From NCBI GenBank assembly GCA_900547285.1, contig URGF01000042.1:1-14415 (forward strand): a DNA stretch of 14,415 nt, written 5' to 3'. The position numbers and the translations under genes were made by a program. The notes beneath the pieces were generated by a model. The model was not told the DNA's origin. It saw only the letters and a program-made list of their open reading frames with translations, and made no database searches. Shown here piece after piece: positions 1 to 6,817 of this stretch. Position 1 is the stretch's first letter. Every line of letters begins with the position of its first letter. Source of the stretch: an uncultured Collinsella sp. Lineage in GTDB: Bacteria; Actinomycetota; Coriobacteriia; Coriobacteriales; Coriobacteriaceae.

Positions 1-41
1 GCCGCCACGGAGACGTCTCCCTTCTCCGTGGCGGCACTTTT
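1..41 (+). terminator. Rho-independent terminator-like hairpin at the left edge
   Basis: A perfect 12-bp inverted repeat (1-12 with 24-35, GCCGCCACGGAG / CTCCGTGGCGGC) encloses an 11-base loop and is followed by ACTTTT at 36-41. The inner GGAGACGTCTCC is itself palindromic, so alternative pairings exist. It would end a plus-strand gene lying left of the window, which is not visible. The short T run makes it a moderate rather than strong terminator. Confidence 0.5.
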
Positions 42-63
42 GTGCGCAGGGGAGGAAGGGCCG

Positions 64-220
64 CCACGAAATCGGCCCATCTACTACGTTTAACCCCTTA
101 CCCCCAACCATGCCAAAAACGCGAAAACAAAACCGCAGGTAGAACGCCTGCAGTTTTCTGGAAAACAGGGGTATGGTCGGGGGTATCGAGTCAAACGTAG
201 TAGATGGGCCGATTTCGTGG
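64..220 (-). repeat. Long foldable repeat element, copy 1
   Basis: A 157-bp imperfect palindrome. The outer stem is 28 bp and perfect (64-91 with 193-220). An inner stem pairs 99-114 with 170-185 (16 bp, two imperfect positions). An apical stem pairs 129-139 with 147-157 (11 bp, one imperfect position) around a 7-base loop. Read on the minus strand, the apical part carries GCGTTCTACCTGCGGTTTTG, which copy 2 has identically on the plus strand. No protein is supported. It could be a MITE-like DNA element or a structured RNA. The strand given is that of the shared motif; wobble pairs lean to it only weakly (two sites for, one against). Confidence 0.75.
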
Positions 221-221
221 T

Positions 222-314
222 TGGCGCCGCCAAATGATCCCCCGGGGACGGAGGAAAACGGATCATTTTGGTCCCGCAAGGCTTGCGGAGGCACTCGTGC
301 AGGGCCGCCACGAA
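222..314. other. Palindrome-rich spacer between the two foldable elements
   Basis: No gene. It holds an inverted repeat AAATGATCC (232-240) / GGATCATTT (260-268), a small hairpin CCGCA...TGCGG (274-288) and GCACTCGTGC (291-300). AGGGCCGCCACGAA at 301-314 repeats 57-70 exactly, so both elements are preceded on their left by the same 14 bases. These may be fragments of further repeat families. Confidence 0.6.
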
Positions 315-468
315 CAAAGCTATGCCGGTTTACTACGATGAATTCGACATTCCCGACCATGATTGCATTTTTCTAAATATCACAAGCGTTCTACCTGCGG
401 TTTTGAAAGCGCGCAATTTGCCGTGGTCGAAGGTGAGCGATTCATCGTAGTAAACCGGCATAGTTTTG
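315..468 (+). repeat. Long foldable repeat element, copy 2
   Basis: The outer stem is 29 bp (315-343 with 440-468), perfect except for a G319-T464 pair that would be a G-U wobble in plus-strand RNA. Inside, GACCAT (355-360) faces GTGGTC (423-428) and ATTGC (362-366) faces GCAAT (413-417). The motif shared with copy 1 lies at 386-405. Aligned to the minus strand of copy 1, the segments TACTACG, CCCGACCAT and the shared 20-mer line up in order, so the two are homologous and oppositely oriented. The arm ends in TTTTG, loosely terminator-like. Confidence 0.75.
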
Positions 469-508
469 AAATGGTATTAAATCGCTAGCACCCATTTTGC
501 TATGCCGG
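455..508 (-). terminator. Possible terminator of the kinase/regulator operon
   Basis: CCGGCATAG (455-463) and CTATGCCGG (500-508) form a perfect 9-bp inverted repeat, extended by AAATGG (469-474) with CCATTT (492-497). On the minus strand it begins about 20 bases after the regulator stop codon and is followed by TTT, so it could end that operon. The bulges and short T run keep confidence low. Its left arm is the same sequence used by the outer stem of foldable copy 2. Confidence 0.35.
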
Positions 509-528
509 AGCGGTCGGCCGTTGGGTAA

Positions 529-1158
529 TTACCCTCGCAGGTAGGCGATGGCGATTTGGGTGCGGTTGCGCAGGCCCATTTTGGCCAGGATCGAGCTGAT
601 GTGGTTGCGCACCGTGCCTTCTCCCATATAAGCCGTGGCGGCAATCTCCTTGTTGTCGAGGCCGCGGGCGATGAGCTCGGCGACTTCGAACTCGCGGTCG
701 GTCAGGCTGGCAAAGGCTGCGGGCCGGCGAGTCGCACCGGCCTCAGCGTTCGCCCCATCAAAATCGACATCTTCGATCGCCTTGCCCTCGAGCACGCGTT
801 TGCCATCCATGACCTGCGCCAACGCTGGCGGAATGGCGGCGACATCGGTCTTGATCAGGTAACCGCGGGCGCCCAGCTTGAGCGCCGACACAATGTACTC
901 GTCATCCGAGAATGTCGTCAGAAACACCACGCGTGCCGCGGGGTCGTGCTCAAGGATCTCGCGCGCCGCCGAAAGGCCGTCGCGCCCCGGCATCTGAATG
1001 TCGAGCAGCGCGATATCGGGTGCGAGTTCGGCGTAGAGTGCCACCGCGTCGTTGCCGTCGGCTCCGGTGCCCACTACCTCGATCTGCGTTTGGGCGCCCA
1101 GGATAATCTTGAGCGAATCGACCACTAAGCGGTCGTCGTCGACAACGATGAGCCTCAT
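529..1158 (-). CDS. NarL/LuxR-family response regulator
   Basis: A 209-residue cytoplasmic transcription regulator. The N-terminal receiver domain (about 1-115) has the acidic pocket at D7-D9, the phosphoacceptor D53 in LLDIQMPG, the switch Thr T81 and the conserved K103. A linker (about 120-148) leads to a C-terminal LuxR-type helix-turn-helix (about 151-208, beginning SLTDREFEV, with the recognition helix near GEGTVRNHISSIL). Length and layout match DegU/LiaR/LnrK-type regulators. The start overlaps the kinase stop as ATGA, with AAGGAG about 10-12 bases upstream inside the kinase gene, so the two are co-translated. The likely target is the divergent ABC-2 operon at 2499-5826; this is inferred from context. 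The exact ligand or signal is unknown. Confidence 0.93.
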   Translation of the reverse strand: MRLIVVDDDRLVVDSLKIILGAQTQIEVVGTGADGNDAVALYAELAPDIALLDIQMPGRDGLSAAREILEHDPAARVVFLTTFSDDEYIVSALKLGARGYLIKTDVAAIPPALAQVMDGKRVLEGKAIEDVDFDGANAEAGATRRPAAFASLTDREFEVAELIARGLDNKEIAATAYMGEGTVRNHISSILAKMGLRNRTQIAIAYLRG

Positions 1159-2300
1159 CGGCCCTCATCTCCTTGCTGTTTGGGAACGGTGGCGAACACA
1201 CGCCAGCCGCCGGCACCGGCGCGCGGACCGGCGGTGAAGGTGCCGCCAAGCGCCTCGACGCGCTCGCGCATGGAGCCGAGCCCCATGCCTTCTGCGACGT
1301 TGCTGCTGCTCGCCGGGGTCGCGTCCGCGCCATTATCGGTAACGATGAGCTGGTAAAACGACGGATGCTCCATGCACCGCACGGTAACGGCATTGGCATG
1401 GGCGTGGCGCATGGCGTTGGAAAGCGCCTCGCGAAGGACCGCCGCAAAGCAGTTGGCGACATTTGCGGGCGCATGTTCGGTCATAACTTCAAGCTCAATC
1501 TGCGGGCCGCCGTCCGAGCGCGCGCCTTCAACAATGCGTTCGAGCTGCACGGAAAGGTCGACAGCGTTGTCGTTGAGCGCATGGATGCTAGTACGCACAA
1601 GTTGGAGCGCCTCGTCAACCGTGCGTTTGACGTCGGCGAAGTCGGCGGCGACGCCGGGCTCGTTGGCGTGGACCACGCGTAGGGCCTCGGTTTGCAGCGA
1701 GGCGCGCGTGAGCTGGTGGCCCACGTTATCGTGGATCTCGCGCGCGATACGGGCGCGCTCGGCGAGCGTCGCGAGCTCGACTTCGTAGTCCTGGCGGTCG
1801 GCAAGATCGCGGTTGCGCGCTTCGAGCGCGAGGGCTCGTTCCTGCAGCTCGTCGCGGATACGGTGCATGCGCTGCTGTTCGCGCTCCAACTGGGCGGTAC
1901 GTAGCGATAGCAAGGTGGCAGCGATCGAAAGGATGGCGGTCAACAGCAGCGTGCGGGTGGGAAGCGCGCCGGCGTGGGCATATGCGACGAGCGCGCAGAC
2001 AAAGATCGCGCCGGCGCCCAGTGCGCCCCAGACGTGCTCCCGGCGCACGTATCGCGCGATGTCATAGAAGGCGAGGGGCGCAAACGGCACAAACGACGGC
2101 ACAAAGACGGCCACCATAATGTAAGCGTAGCTCGCGGCCTCACCGGCGCGGCGGGCACGTTCGCCTTGCGCAATTTCCGTAAGCGAGGCGACTACGACGC
2201 CAAGACAAAACGCCGCGACCAAGCGAGCGTCCACAGCAAGGCCCAGAGCGGCCGCGATGCAGCACGCCAGCACGATCGATTTGTCGAAAAGCCTGTTCAT
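1155..2300 (-). CDS. Membrane sensor histidine kinase (HisKA_3/DesK-LiaS type)
   Basis: A 381-residue sensor kinase. Roughly five membrane helices fill residues 8-133, with almost no extracytoplasmic domain, an intramembrane-sensing layout. A coiled-coil signalling helix follows (about 135-175). The dimerization/phosphoacceptor motif REIHDNVGHQLT places the phosphorylated His at 190. The HATPase_c domain has the N box LREALSNAMRHAHAN (Asn 295), TDNG (Asp 322) and the G box GMGLGSMRER (338-347). I start at the ATG at 2300, where NRLFDKS leads directly into the first helix. An open frame extends upstream to 2423, but that 41-residue stretch is arginine-rich, lacks family features and would consume the divergent promoter region. 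There is no Shine-Dalgarno before 2300, so the mRNA may be leaderless. It partners with the regulator that follows. Confidence 0.9.
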   Translation of the reverse strand: MNRLFDKSIVLACCIAAALGLAVDARLVAAFCLGVVVASLTEIAQGERARRAGEAASYAYIMVAVFVPSFVPFAPLAFYDIARYVRREHVWGALGAGAIFVCALVAYAHAGALPTRTLLLTAILSIAATLLSLRTAQLEREQQRMHRIRDELQERALALEARNRDLADRQDYEVELATLAERARIAREIHDNVGHQLTRASLQTEALRVVHANEPGVAADFADVKRTVDEALQLVRTSIHALNDNAVDLSVQLERIVEGARSDGGPQIELEVMTEHAPANVANCFAAVLREALSNAMRHAHANAVTVRCMEHPSFYQLIVTDNGADATPASSSNVAEGMGLGSMRERVEALGGTFTAGPRAGAGGWRVFATVPKQQGDEGR

Positions 2301-2306
2301 ACGGGT

Positions 2307-2312
2307 ATTGTA
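2307..2312 (-). promoter_or_regulatory. Candidate -10 box for a leaderless kinase transcript
   Basis: On the minus strand TACAAT lies six bases before the kinase ATG, which would put transcription initiation at or next to the start codon. No good -35 box is seen at the usual distance, and no ribosome-binding site precedes the ATG. Leaderless mRNAs are common in Actinomycetota, so the arrangement is plausible but unproven. Confidence 0.3.
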
Positions 2313-2376
2313 CGCGAAGCTGCGTGTGGTGGAGGGGCCGCCTGCGCAACCGTGACATTCCTCCCGCGCGGCAAAG

Positions 2377-2403
2377 CGGTCGCGTCGGCGGGCAACGCGA
2401 CCG
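2377..2403. promoter_or_regulatory. Inverted repeat in the divergent region, candidate operator
   Basis: A perfect 9-bp inverted repeat, CGGTCGCGT (2377-2385) and ACGCGACCG (2395-2403), with a 9-base spacer. It lies between the divergent kinase and ABC-2 operons, about 77 bp from the kinase start and 96 bp from the ATPase start. The sequence fits a dimeric regulator site, for example for the response regulator encoded alongside, or an RNA hairpin. GC-rich palindromes also arise by chance in this genome. Confidence 0.4.
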
Positions 2404-2415
2404 AGCCTCCGCACT

Positions 2416-2431
2416 CGTGACAAAGCTCACT
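2416..2431. promoter_or_regulatory. CRP/FNR-like palindrome upstream of the ABC-2 operon
   Basis: CGTGA-CAAAGC-TCACT matches the TGTGA-N6-TCACA layout of CRP/FNR-family sites at eight of ten half-site bases. CGTGACA also occurs at 2351-2357. It lies 68 bp upstream of the ATPase start. A single match of this kind is weak evidence. Confidence 0.3.
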
Positions 2432-2498
2432 GGTGCGCGCCGGCCGCTCCTGCGATGATGCAATCGTACCGGGCCGCAATCAACAGAAGGGCCGCCTC

Positions 2499-3437
2499 AT
2501 GACAGACATCGTCCACGTCGAAAACCTCGTCAAGCGCTACGACGATCTTATTGCGCTCGACCACTTTAATCTGAGCATCGCCCCCGGCGAGATCTTTGGC
2601 CTGCTGGGCCCCAACGGCTCGGGCAAGACCACGTCCATCAACTGCATTCTGCAGCTGCTCGCCTACGACAAAGGGACCATCGAGCTGTTCGGTGAACCCA
2701 TGACGCCCGCCCGCTATGACCTCAAGCGCCGCATCGGCGTGGTCCCGCAGCAAGTTGCGGTGTTCGACGAGCTCACCGTGCGCGAGAACATCGACTATTT
2801 CTGCAGTCTCTACGTCAACGACCGCAAGCGCCGCCGTGCGCTGGTAGACGAGGCGATCGACTTTGTCGGGCTGGGCGACTTTGCTAAGTTCCGCCCTGGC
2901 AAGCTCTCGGGCGGCCTGGCGCGTCGCCTCAACATCGCCTGCGGCATCGCGCACAAGCCCGAGCTCATCTTCTTTGACGAGCCCACGGTGGCGGTCGACC
3001 CGCAGAGCCGCAACGCCATCCTGGAGGGCATCTGTCGCCTGCGCGATGAGGGTGCCACGGTGGTGTATACCAGCCATTACATGGAGGAAGTCGAGCAGAT
3101 CTGCAGCCGCATCATGATCATGGACGGCGGCCGCGTGCTGGCGCAGGGCACCAACGACGAGCTCAAGCGCATGATTCAGATGGGCGAGAAGATTGTAATC
3201 GAGGTCGGCGAGGTTCCGAGTGCGGCGCTCGGTGCCGTCGCAAGCCTGCCGCACGTTCTGGACCTTTCGGCAACGGCGGGACAGCTCACGTTTTCGTGCG
3301 AAGCGAGCCCGCACAACCTGACGGACATTCTCGATGCGCTGCGCTCGCATGACGTGCCGCTCGGCCGCATCTATTCCGAACCGCCGACCCTCAACGACGT
3401 GTTCCTCGAGATCACCGGCCGCGAGCTGCGCGACTAG
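2499..3437 (+). CDS. ABC-2 exporter ATP-binding protein (LnrL/NatA-like)
   Basis: A 312-residue cytoplasmic ATPase that powers the two permeases encoded next. Walker A is GPNGSGKT (37-44), the Q-loop VPQQ is at 82-85, the signature LSGGLARRLN is at 136-145, Walker B LIFFDEP at 156-162 has the catalytic Glu 161, the D-loop AVDPQSR is at 165-171 and the H-loop His is 193. The C-terminal segment ends in PPTLNDVFLEITGREL, the usual tail of drug/antibiotic-exporter ATPases. An open frame runs back to a GTG at 2433, but AGAAGG at 2485-2490 sits eight bases before the ATG at 2499 and the family N-terminus starts there. All catalytic motifs are intact. It is the first gene of a three-gene operon divergent from the two-component system. 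The substrate is unknown; lipid-like or peptide antimicrobials are inferred from the LnrLMN analogy. Confidence 0.93.
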   Translation: MTDIVHVENLVKRYDDLIALDHFNLSIAPGEIFGLLGPNGSGKTTSINCILQLLAYDKGTIELFGEPMTPARYDLKRRIGVVPQQVAVFDELTVRENIDYFCSLYVNDRKRRRALVDEAIDFVGLGDFAKFRPGKLSGGLARRLNIACGIAHKPELIFFDEPTVAVDPQSRNAILEGICRLRDEGATVVYTSHYMEEVEQICSRIMIMDGGRVLAQGTNDELKRMIQMGEKIVIEVGEVPSAALGAVASLPHVLDLSATAGQLTFSCEASPHNLTDILDALRSHDVPLGRIYSEPPTLNDVFLEITGRELRD

Positions 3438-3446
3438 GGGGCGGCC

Positions 3447-4634
3447 ATGTTCAACACCATCATCACCACGGTCAAGACGCTGCTGCGCCGGCCGAGCACG
3501 TGGGTCTGGGGCGCTCTCTTTCCTATCGCGCTTTCCACGATGTTCATGTTTATGTTTGCGAACCTCAGCTCCGACGGCACGGTCGACCCGGTGCCGGTTG
3601 CCGTCGTGGCGGACGAGGCCTGGGATGCCTCGACCTTTAAGGATGTGGCAGCTTCGCTTGCCAAGGCAGGCGACGACCAGCTGCTCGATGTGAGCGAGTA
3701 CGAAGACTTGGCTGCCGCGCGCAAAGCGCTCAAGGCCGGCGAGGTCGCGGGCATCTATACGGTTGATGCCGCGGGCACGCCCAGGCTCACGCTGCTATCG
3801 AGTTACGACAGCTCGCGCGCCTCGTCGGTGCTTACCGACCGCAGCATCCTTGAAACGGTGGCAAGCTCGTATACGCAAAATGCCGAGCTCATGTCCCAGA
3901 TTGCCCAGGACAACCCGGCGGCGCTCGCCGATCCGGCGGCGGTTGCGCGCGCCCTGTCGCTCGAGGGCGGAACCCGCCGCGTGAGCCTGACTCGTGCCAC
4001 GCCCGATGGCACGGTCATCTACTATTACGCGCTTTTTGGCCTGGTCGCGATGATGTCTGCTGAGTTTGCCGCCTTGAGCGTCGTCGATTTGCAGCCTAAT
4101 CTGTCGGGCCTTGGCGCGCGCCGCTGCGTGGGCGGTCTCTCCAAGACGACGTCACTGGCCGGCATTTTTGTCGGCTCGTGGCTGGTTTCCTTTGCATCGA
4201 TGGCGGTTGCGATCGGCTACGTGCGCCTGGTCGTGGGCGTCGACTTTGGCGGGCGCGAGGGGTTGTGCCTGCTGGGCGGGGCTGCATCCGCGCTTGCCGC
4301 CACGGGCCTGGGGCTCTTTGTGGGCACGCTTCCCGTTAAGGGCGGCAAGGCATCCAAGTCGGGCATCCTCACGGGCTTTGCCACCACGTGCGCTTTGTTC
4401 GCCGGCCTCTACGGCGAGCCGGCGATGGCGCTTGCCGACGACGTCGCCCGCGCCTTTCCGGCCGAGTGCTGGCTCAACCCCGTCAAGCTCATCTGCGACA
4501 TGTTCAATCGCCTGTATTTCTTTGAGGACCTGGGGCCCTTTGCCGTCCGCGCTGGTGCGCTCGTCCTGATGGCCCTGGTGTTTGTCGCCGCCGCTACGCT
4601 GATCTTTGGAAGGAGCCGCTATGAGCACCTTTAA
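3447..4634 (+). CDS. ABC-2 type permease, first subunit
   Basis: A 395-residue integral membrane protein. One helix near 18-40 is followed by a large extracytoplasmic domain (about 41-187) with Ala/Asp-rich stretches. Five more helices follow at about 188-212, 236-260, 272-295, 303-323 and 365-387. This one-plus-five layout is that of ABC2_membrane_3-type exporter permeases such as LnrM/LnrN. It starts nine bases after the ATPase stop, with only a G-rich sequence as ribosome-binding site, so translational coupling is likely. Its last residues encode the ribosome-binding site of the next gene. With the second permease it would form the heterodimeric membrane channel. I cannot assign a substrate. 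Confidence 0.87.
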   Translation: MFNTIITTVKTLLRRPSTWVWGALFPIALSTMFMFMFANLSSDGTVDPVPVAVVADEAWDASTFKDVAASLAKAGDDQLLDVSEYEDLAAARKALKAGEVAGIYTVDAAGTPRLTLLSSYDSSRASSVLTDRSILETVASSYTQNAELMSQIAQDNPAALADPAAVARALSLEGGTRRVSLTRATPDGTVIYYYALFGLVAMMSAEFAALSVVDLQPNLSGLGARRCVGGLSKTTSLAGIFVGSWLVSFASMAVAIGYVRLVVGVDFGGREGLCLLGGAASALAATGLGLFVGTLPVKGGKASKSGILTGFATTCALFAGLYGEPAMALADDVARAFPAECWLNPVKLICDMFNRLYFFEDLGPFAVRAGALVLMALVFVAAATLIFGRSRYEHL

Positions 4635-5826
4635 GACCGCGCTTCGCATGGCGCTCGCGCACCCGTTCTACCTGCTCATCTATACGGTGTTCATTTCGCT
4701 CATGGGCGTGTTTATCGCGGCCTCCGTCAGCTGGAATTCGTCTCAGCTTACCGAGTACGAGCCCTACGACACCAACGTGATAGTGGTCGATCGCGACCAC
4801 AGCGATCTTTCGCGGGCGCTTACCAAGCACCTGGGTTCGCGCTTTGACCTGGTCACGGGCGTCGGCGACGACACGTACGACCTTGCCGACGCGCTCTCCA
4901 AGAGCAACAGCGCCAAGGGTAGTGCCGATTGCGTGTTCTTTATCCCGGAGGGGTTCGAGGACGACCTCGTTGCAGCCTCCCGCGCGGGGGAATCCCTGCC
5001 CAAGCTCGACGTGACCTATGGCTCCGGCACCATGGCGGCGGCGCTTTCGTCTGCCGAGGCCTCGCGCTGGATCTCGCTCGCGGGCGCCGCGGTGGCGCTT
5101 GAACCCGCTGCCTCCAACGGCGACGTCGCCAAGGCCGCCGAGCATGCCGCCTCAAAGCGCGCGGAGGTCCAGATCGAGCAGGTTAAGGTTGACTCGACTG
5201 CCGCCGCCACGCTCGAGTCGTACTTCAACTTTGGCGCGTACGCGATCATCTCGTCGGTCATCGTGTCGGTGGGGCTGGTGTTCTCGGGCATGAACGAGCC
5301 CGAGCGCGTGCGTCGTATGGATGCCGGCCCAATCTCCGAGCGCCAGCGCTCGCTTGCCGTGTTCGCGGCTGCCGCAGTGCTCACCGTCTGCATCTGGTTT
5401 GTGTCGAGCATGATGGGCGTCGTGGGCTTTGCCAGCGCGGTTGCCGAGGTCGGCGTGGGTCGTGTGTGCCTGGCGCTGGCGGCGACGTTTGCCCTGGCGT
5501 GCACGCCTCTGGCCGTTGGCTTTGCCCTTTCGAGCCTGGGTGCGCGTGAGGAGCTGCTCAACGGTGTGGGCAACCTGCTTGGCATGCTCATGACGTTTTT
5601 GGGCGGCGCTTGGATGCCGCTGTCGCTCATGGGCTCGGCCGTGCAGACGGTGGCGCACTTTGTGCCGACGTATTGGGTGAACGACGCGATTGGCAAGGCG
5701 CTCGCTTCGGATCTGACGTCCACCGTGTTGGGCGACATCGCCTGCGACCTGGGCGTCACCGTGCTCTTCGCCGCCGCCATTGCCGCCGTAGGCCTGGCCC
5801 TCTCACGCTCCAAATCTCATGCCTAA
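4621..5826 (+). CDS. ABC-2 type permease, second subunit
   Basis: A 401-residue membrane protein paralogous in layout to the preceding permease: helix 16-37, extracytoplasmic domain about 38-203, then helices near 204-224, 246-270, 281-305, 313-337 and 373-394. The segment GGAWMPLSLM followed by VPTYWVNDA is typical of the last helices of this exporter family. I chose the ATG at 4621 because GGAAGGAG (4608-4615) lies five bases before it; a TTG at 4606 would put that site inside the gene. The start overlaps the previous gene by 14 bp, so the subunits are co-translated. It is the last gene of the operon; no clear terminator follows before the repeats. Confidence 0.88.
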   Translation: MSTFKTALRMALAHPFYLLIYTVFISLMGVFIAASVSWNSSQLTEYEPYDTNVIVVDRDHSDLSRALTKHLGSRFDLVTGVGDDTYDLADALSKSNSAKGSADCVFFIPEGFEDDLVAASRAGESLPKLDVTYGSGTMAAALSSAEASRWISLAGAAVALEPAASNGDVAKAAEHAASKRAEVQIEQVKVDSTAAATLESYFNFGAYAIISSVIVSVGLVFSGMNEPERVRRMDAGPISERQRSLAVFAAAAVLTVCIWFVSSMMGVVGFASAVAEVGVGRVCLALAATFALACTPLAVGFALSSLGAREELLNGVGNLLGMLMTFLGGAWMPLSLMGSAVQTVAHFVPTYWVNDAIGKALASDLTSTVLGDIACDLGVTVLFAAAIAAVGLALSRSKSHA

Positions 5827-5832
5827 CCACAA

Positions 5833-5880
5833 TTCGTCACTTGGGGACGTTCCTTTTCTGCCGGCAGATAGGGACACTCC
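5833..5880. repeat. Repeat module A, upstream copy
   Basis: This segment has CTGCCGGCAG (5858-5867) at its centre with GGGGACGTTCC and AGGGACACTCC on either side. Its first 37 bases read on the minus strand match 9574-9610 at 32 of 37 positions, so an inverted copy lies on the other side of the MacB-FtsX genes. Confidence 0.65.
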
Positions 5881-5892
5881 TGCCCCCGGGTA

Positions 5893-5924
5893 GTCATTGG
5901 GGCCGTTCTTAAACGACTAGTCAT
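5893..5924. repeat. Repeat module B, upstream copy
   Basis: A 32-base segment ending CGACTAGTCAT, found again in the same orientation at 9495-9526 with a single mismatch (C5903 versus A). It lies between modules A and C of this repeat cluster. Confidence 0.75.
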
Positions 5925-6000
5925 TGGGCACTCATTGGGGACAGACTTAAATGAGTGGTTTCAGTCATTTAAGTCTGTCCCCAATGAGTACCCAATGACT
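5919..6000. repeat. Repeat module C, long hairpin (REPIN-like)
   Basis: Two 36-base arms (5919-5954 and 5965-6000) are reverse complements with one mismatch, around a 10-base loop GTGGTTTCAG. The arms contain CATTGGGGACAGACTTAAAT and its complement. Bases 5950-5984 recur identically at 9651-9685. The structure resembles REPIN-type mobile palindromes made of two inverted REP units. It may also act as a transcription barrier after the ABC-2 operon, although no T run follows. Confidence 0.8.
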
Positions 6001-6025
6001 GGTTTGGAAAAAATTGCGCCTGTCG

Positions 6026-6054
6026 CTTAAAAATAGTTCGCCTGGGTTTACTAT
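6026..6054 (+). promoter_or_regulatory. Weak candidate promoter of the MacB-FtsX operon
   Basis: The AT-rich stretch after the repeat hairpin offers CTTAAA (6026-6031), 17 bases, then TACTAT (6049-6054), about 41 bp before the start codon at 6096. The -10 resembles consensus but the -35 is poor. It is the best candidate in this gap. Confidence 0.35.
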
Positions 6055-6095
6055 TACCCTAGAAAAGTAGCTGAAGGCTAACAACGGGGGATAGC

Positions 6096-6809
<714 letters not shown>

Positions 6810-6817
6810 GCGGCGCC

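Noticed and set aside
173..450. Small plus-strand open frames in the left intergenic region
   Set aside because: They run through the hairpin arms of the foldable elements, lack ribosome-binding sites and have no protein-like composition.
64..468. CRISPR array
   Set aside because: There are only two long palindromic elements in opposite orientation, with no regular direct repeats and unique spacers, and no cas genes.
2301..2423. N-terminal extension of the kinase to an ATG at 2423
   Set aside because: The added 41 residues are arginine-rich and unlike the family, and would cover the divergent control region with its palindromes.
2433..2498. GTG start extending the ABC-2 ATPase by 22 residues
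   Set aside because: A good ribosome-binding site and the family N-terminus both point to the ATG at 2499.
2427..3350. A 307-codon open frame on the minus strand
   Set aside because: Antisense to the ABC-2 ATPase, whose Walker and signature motifs are complete.
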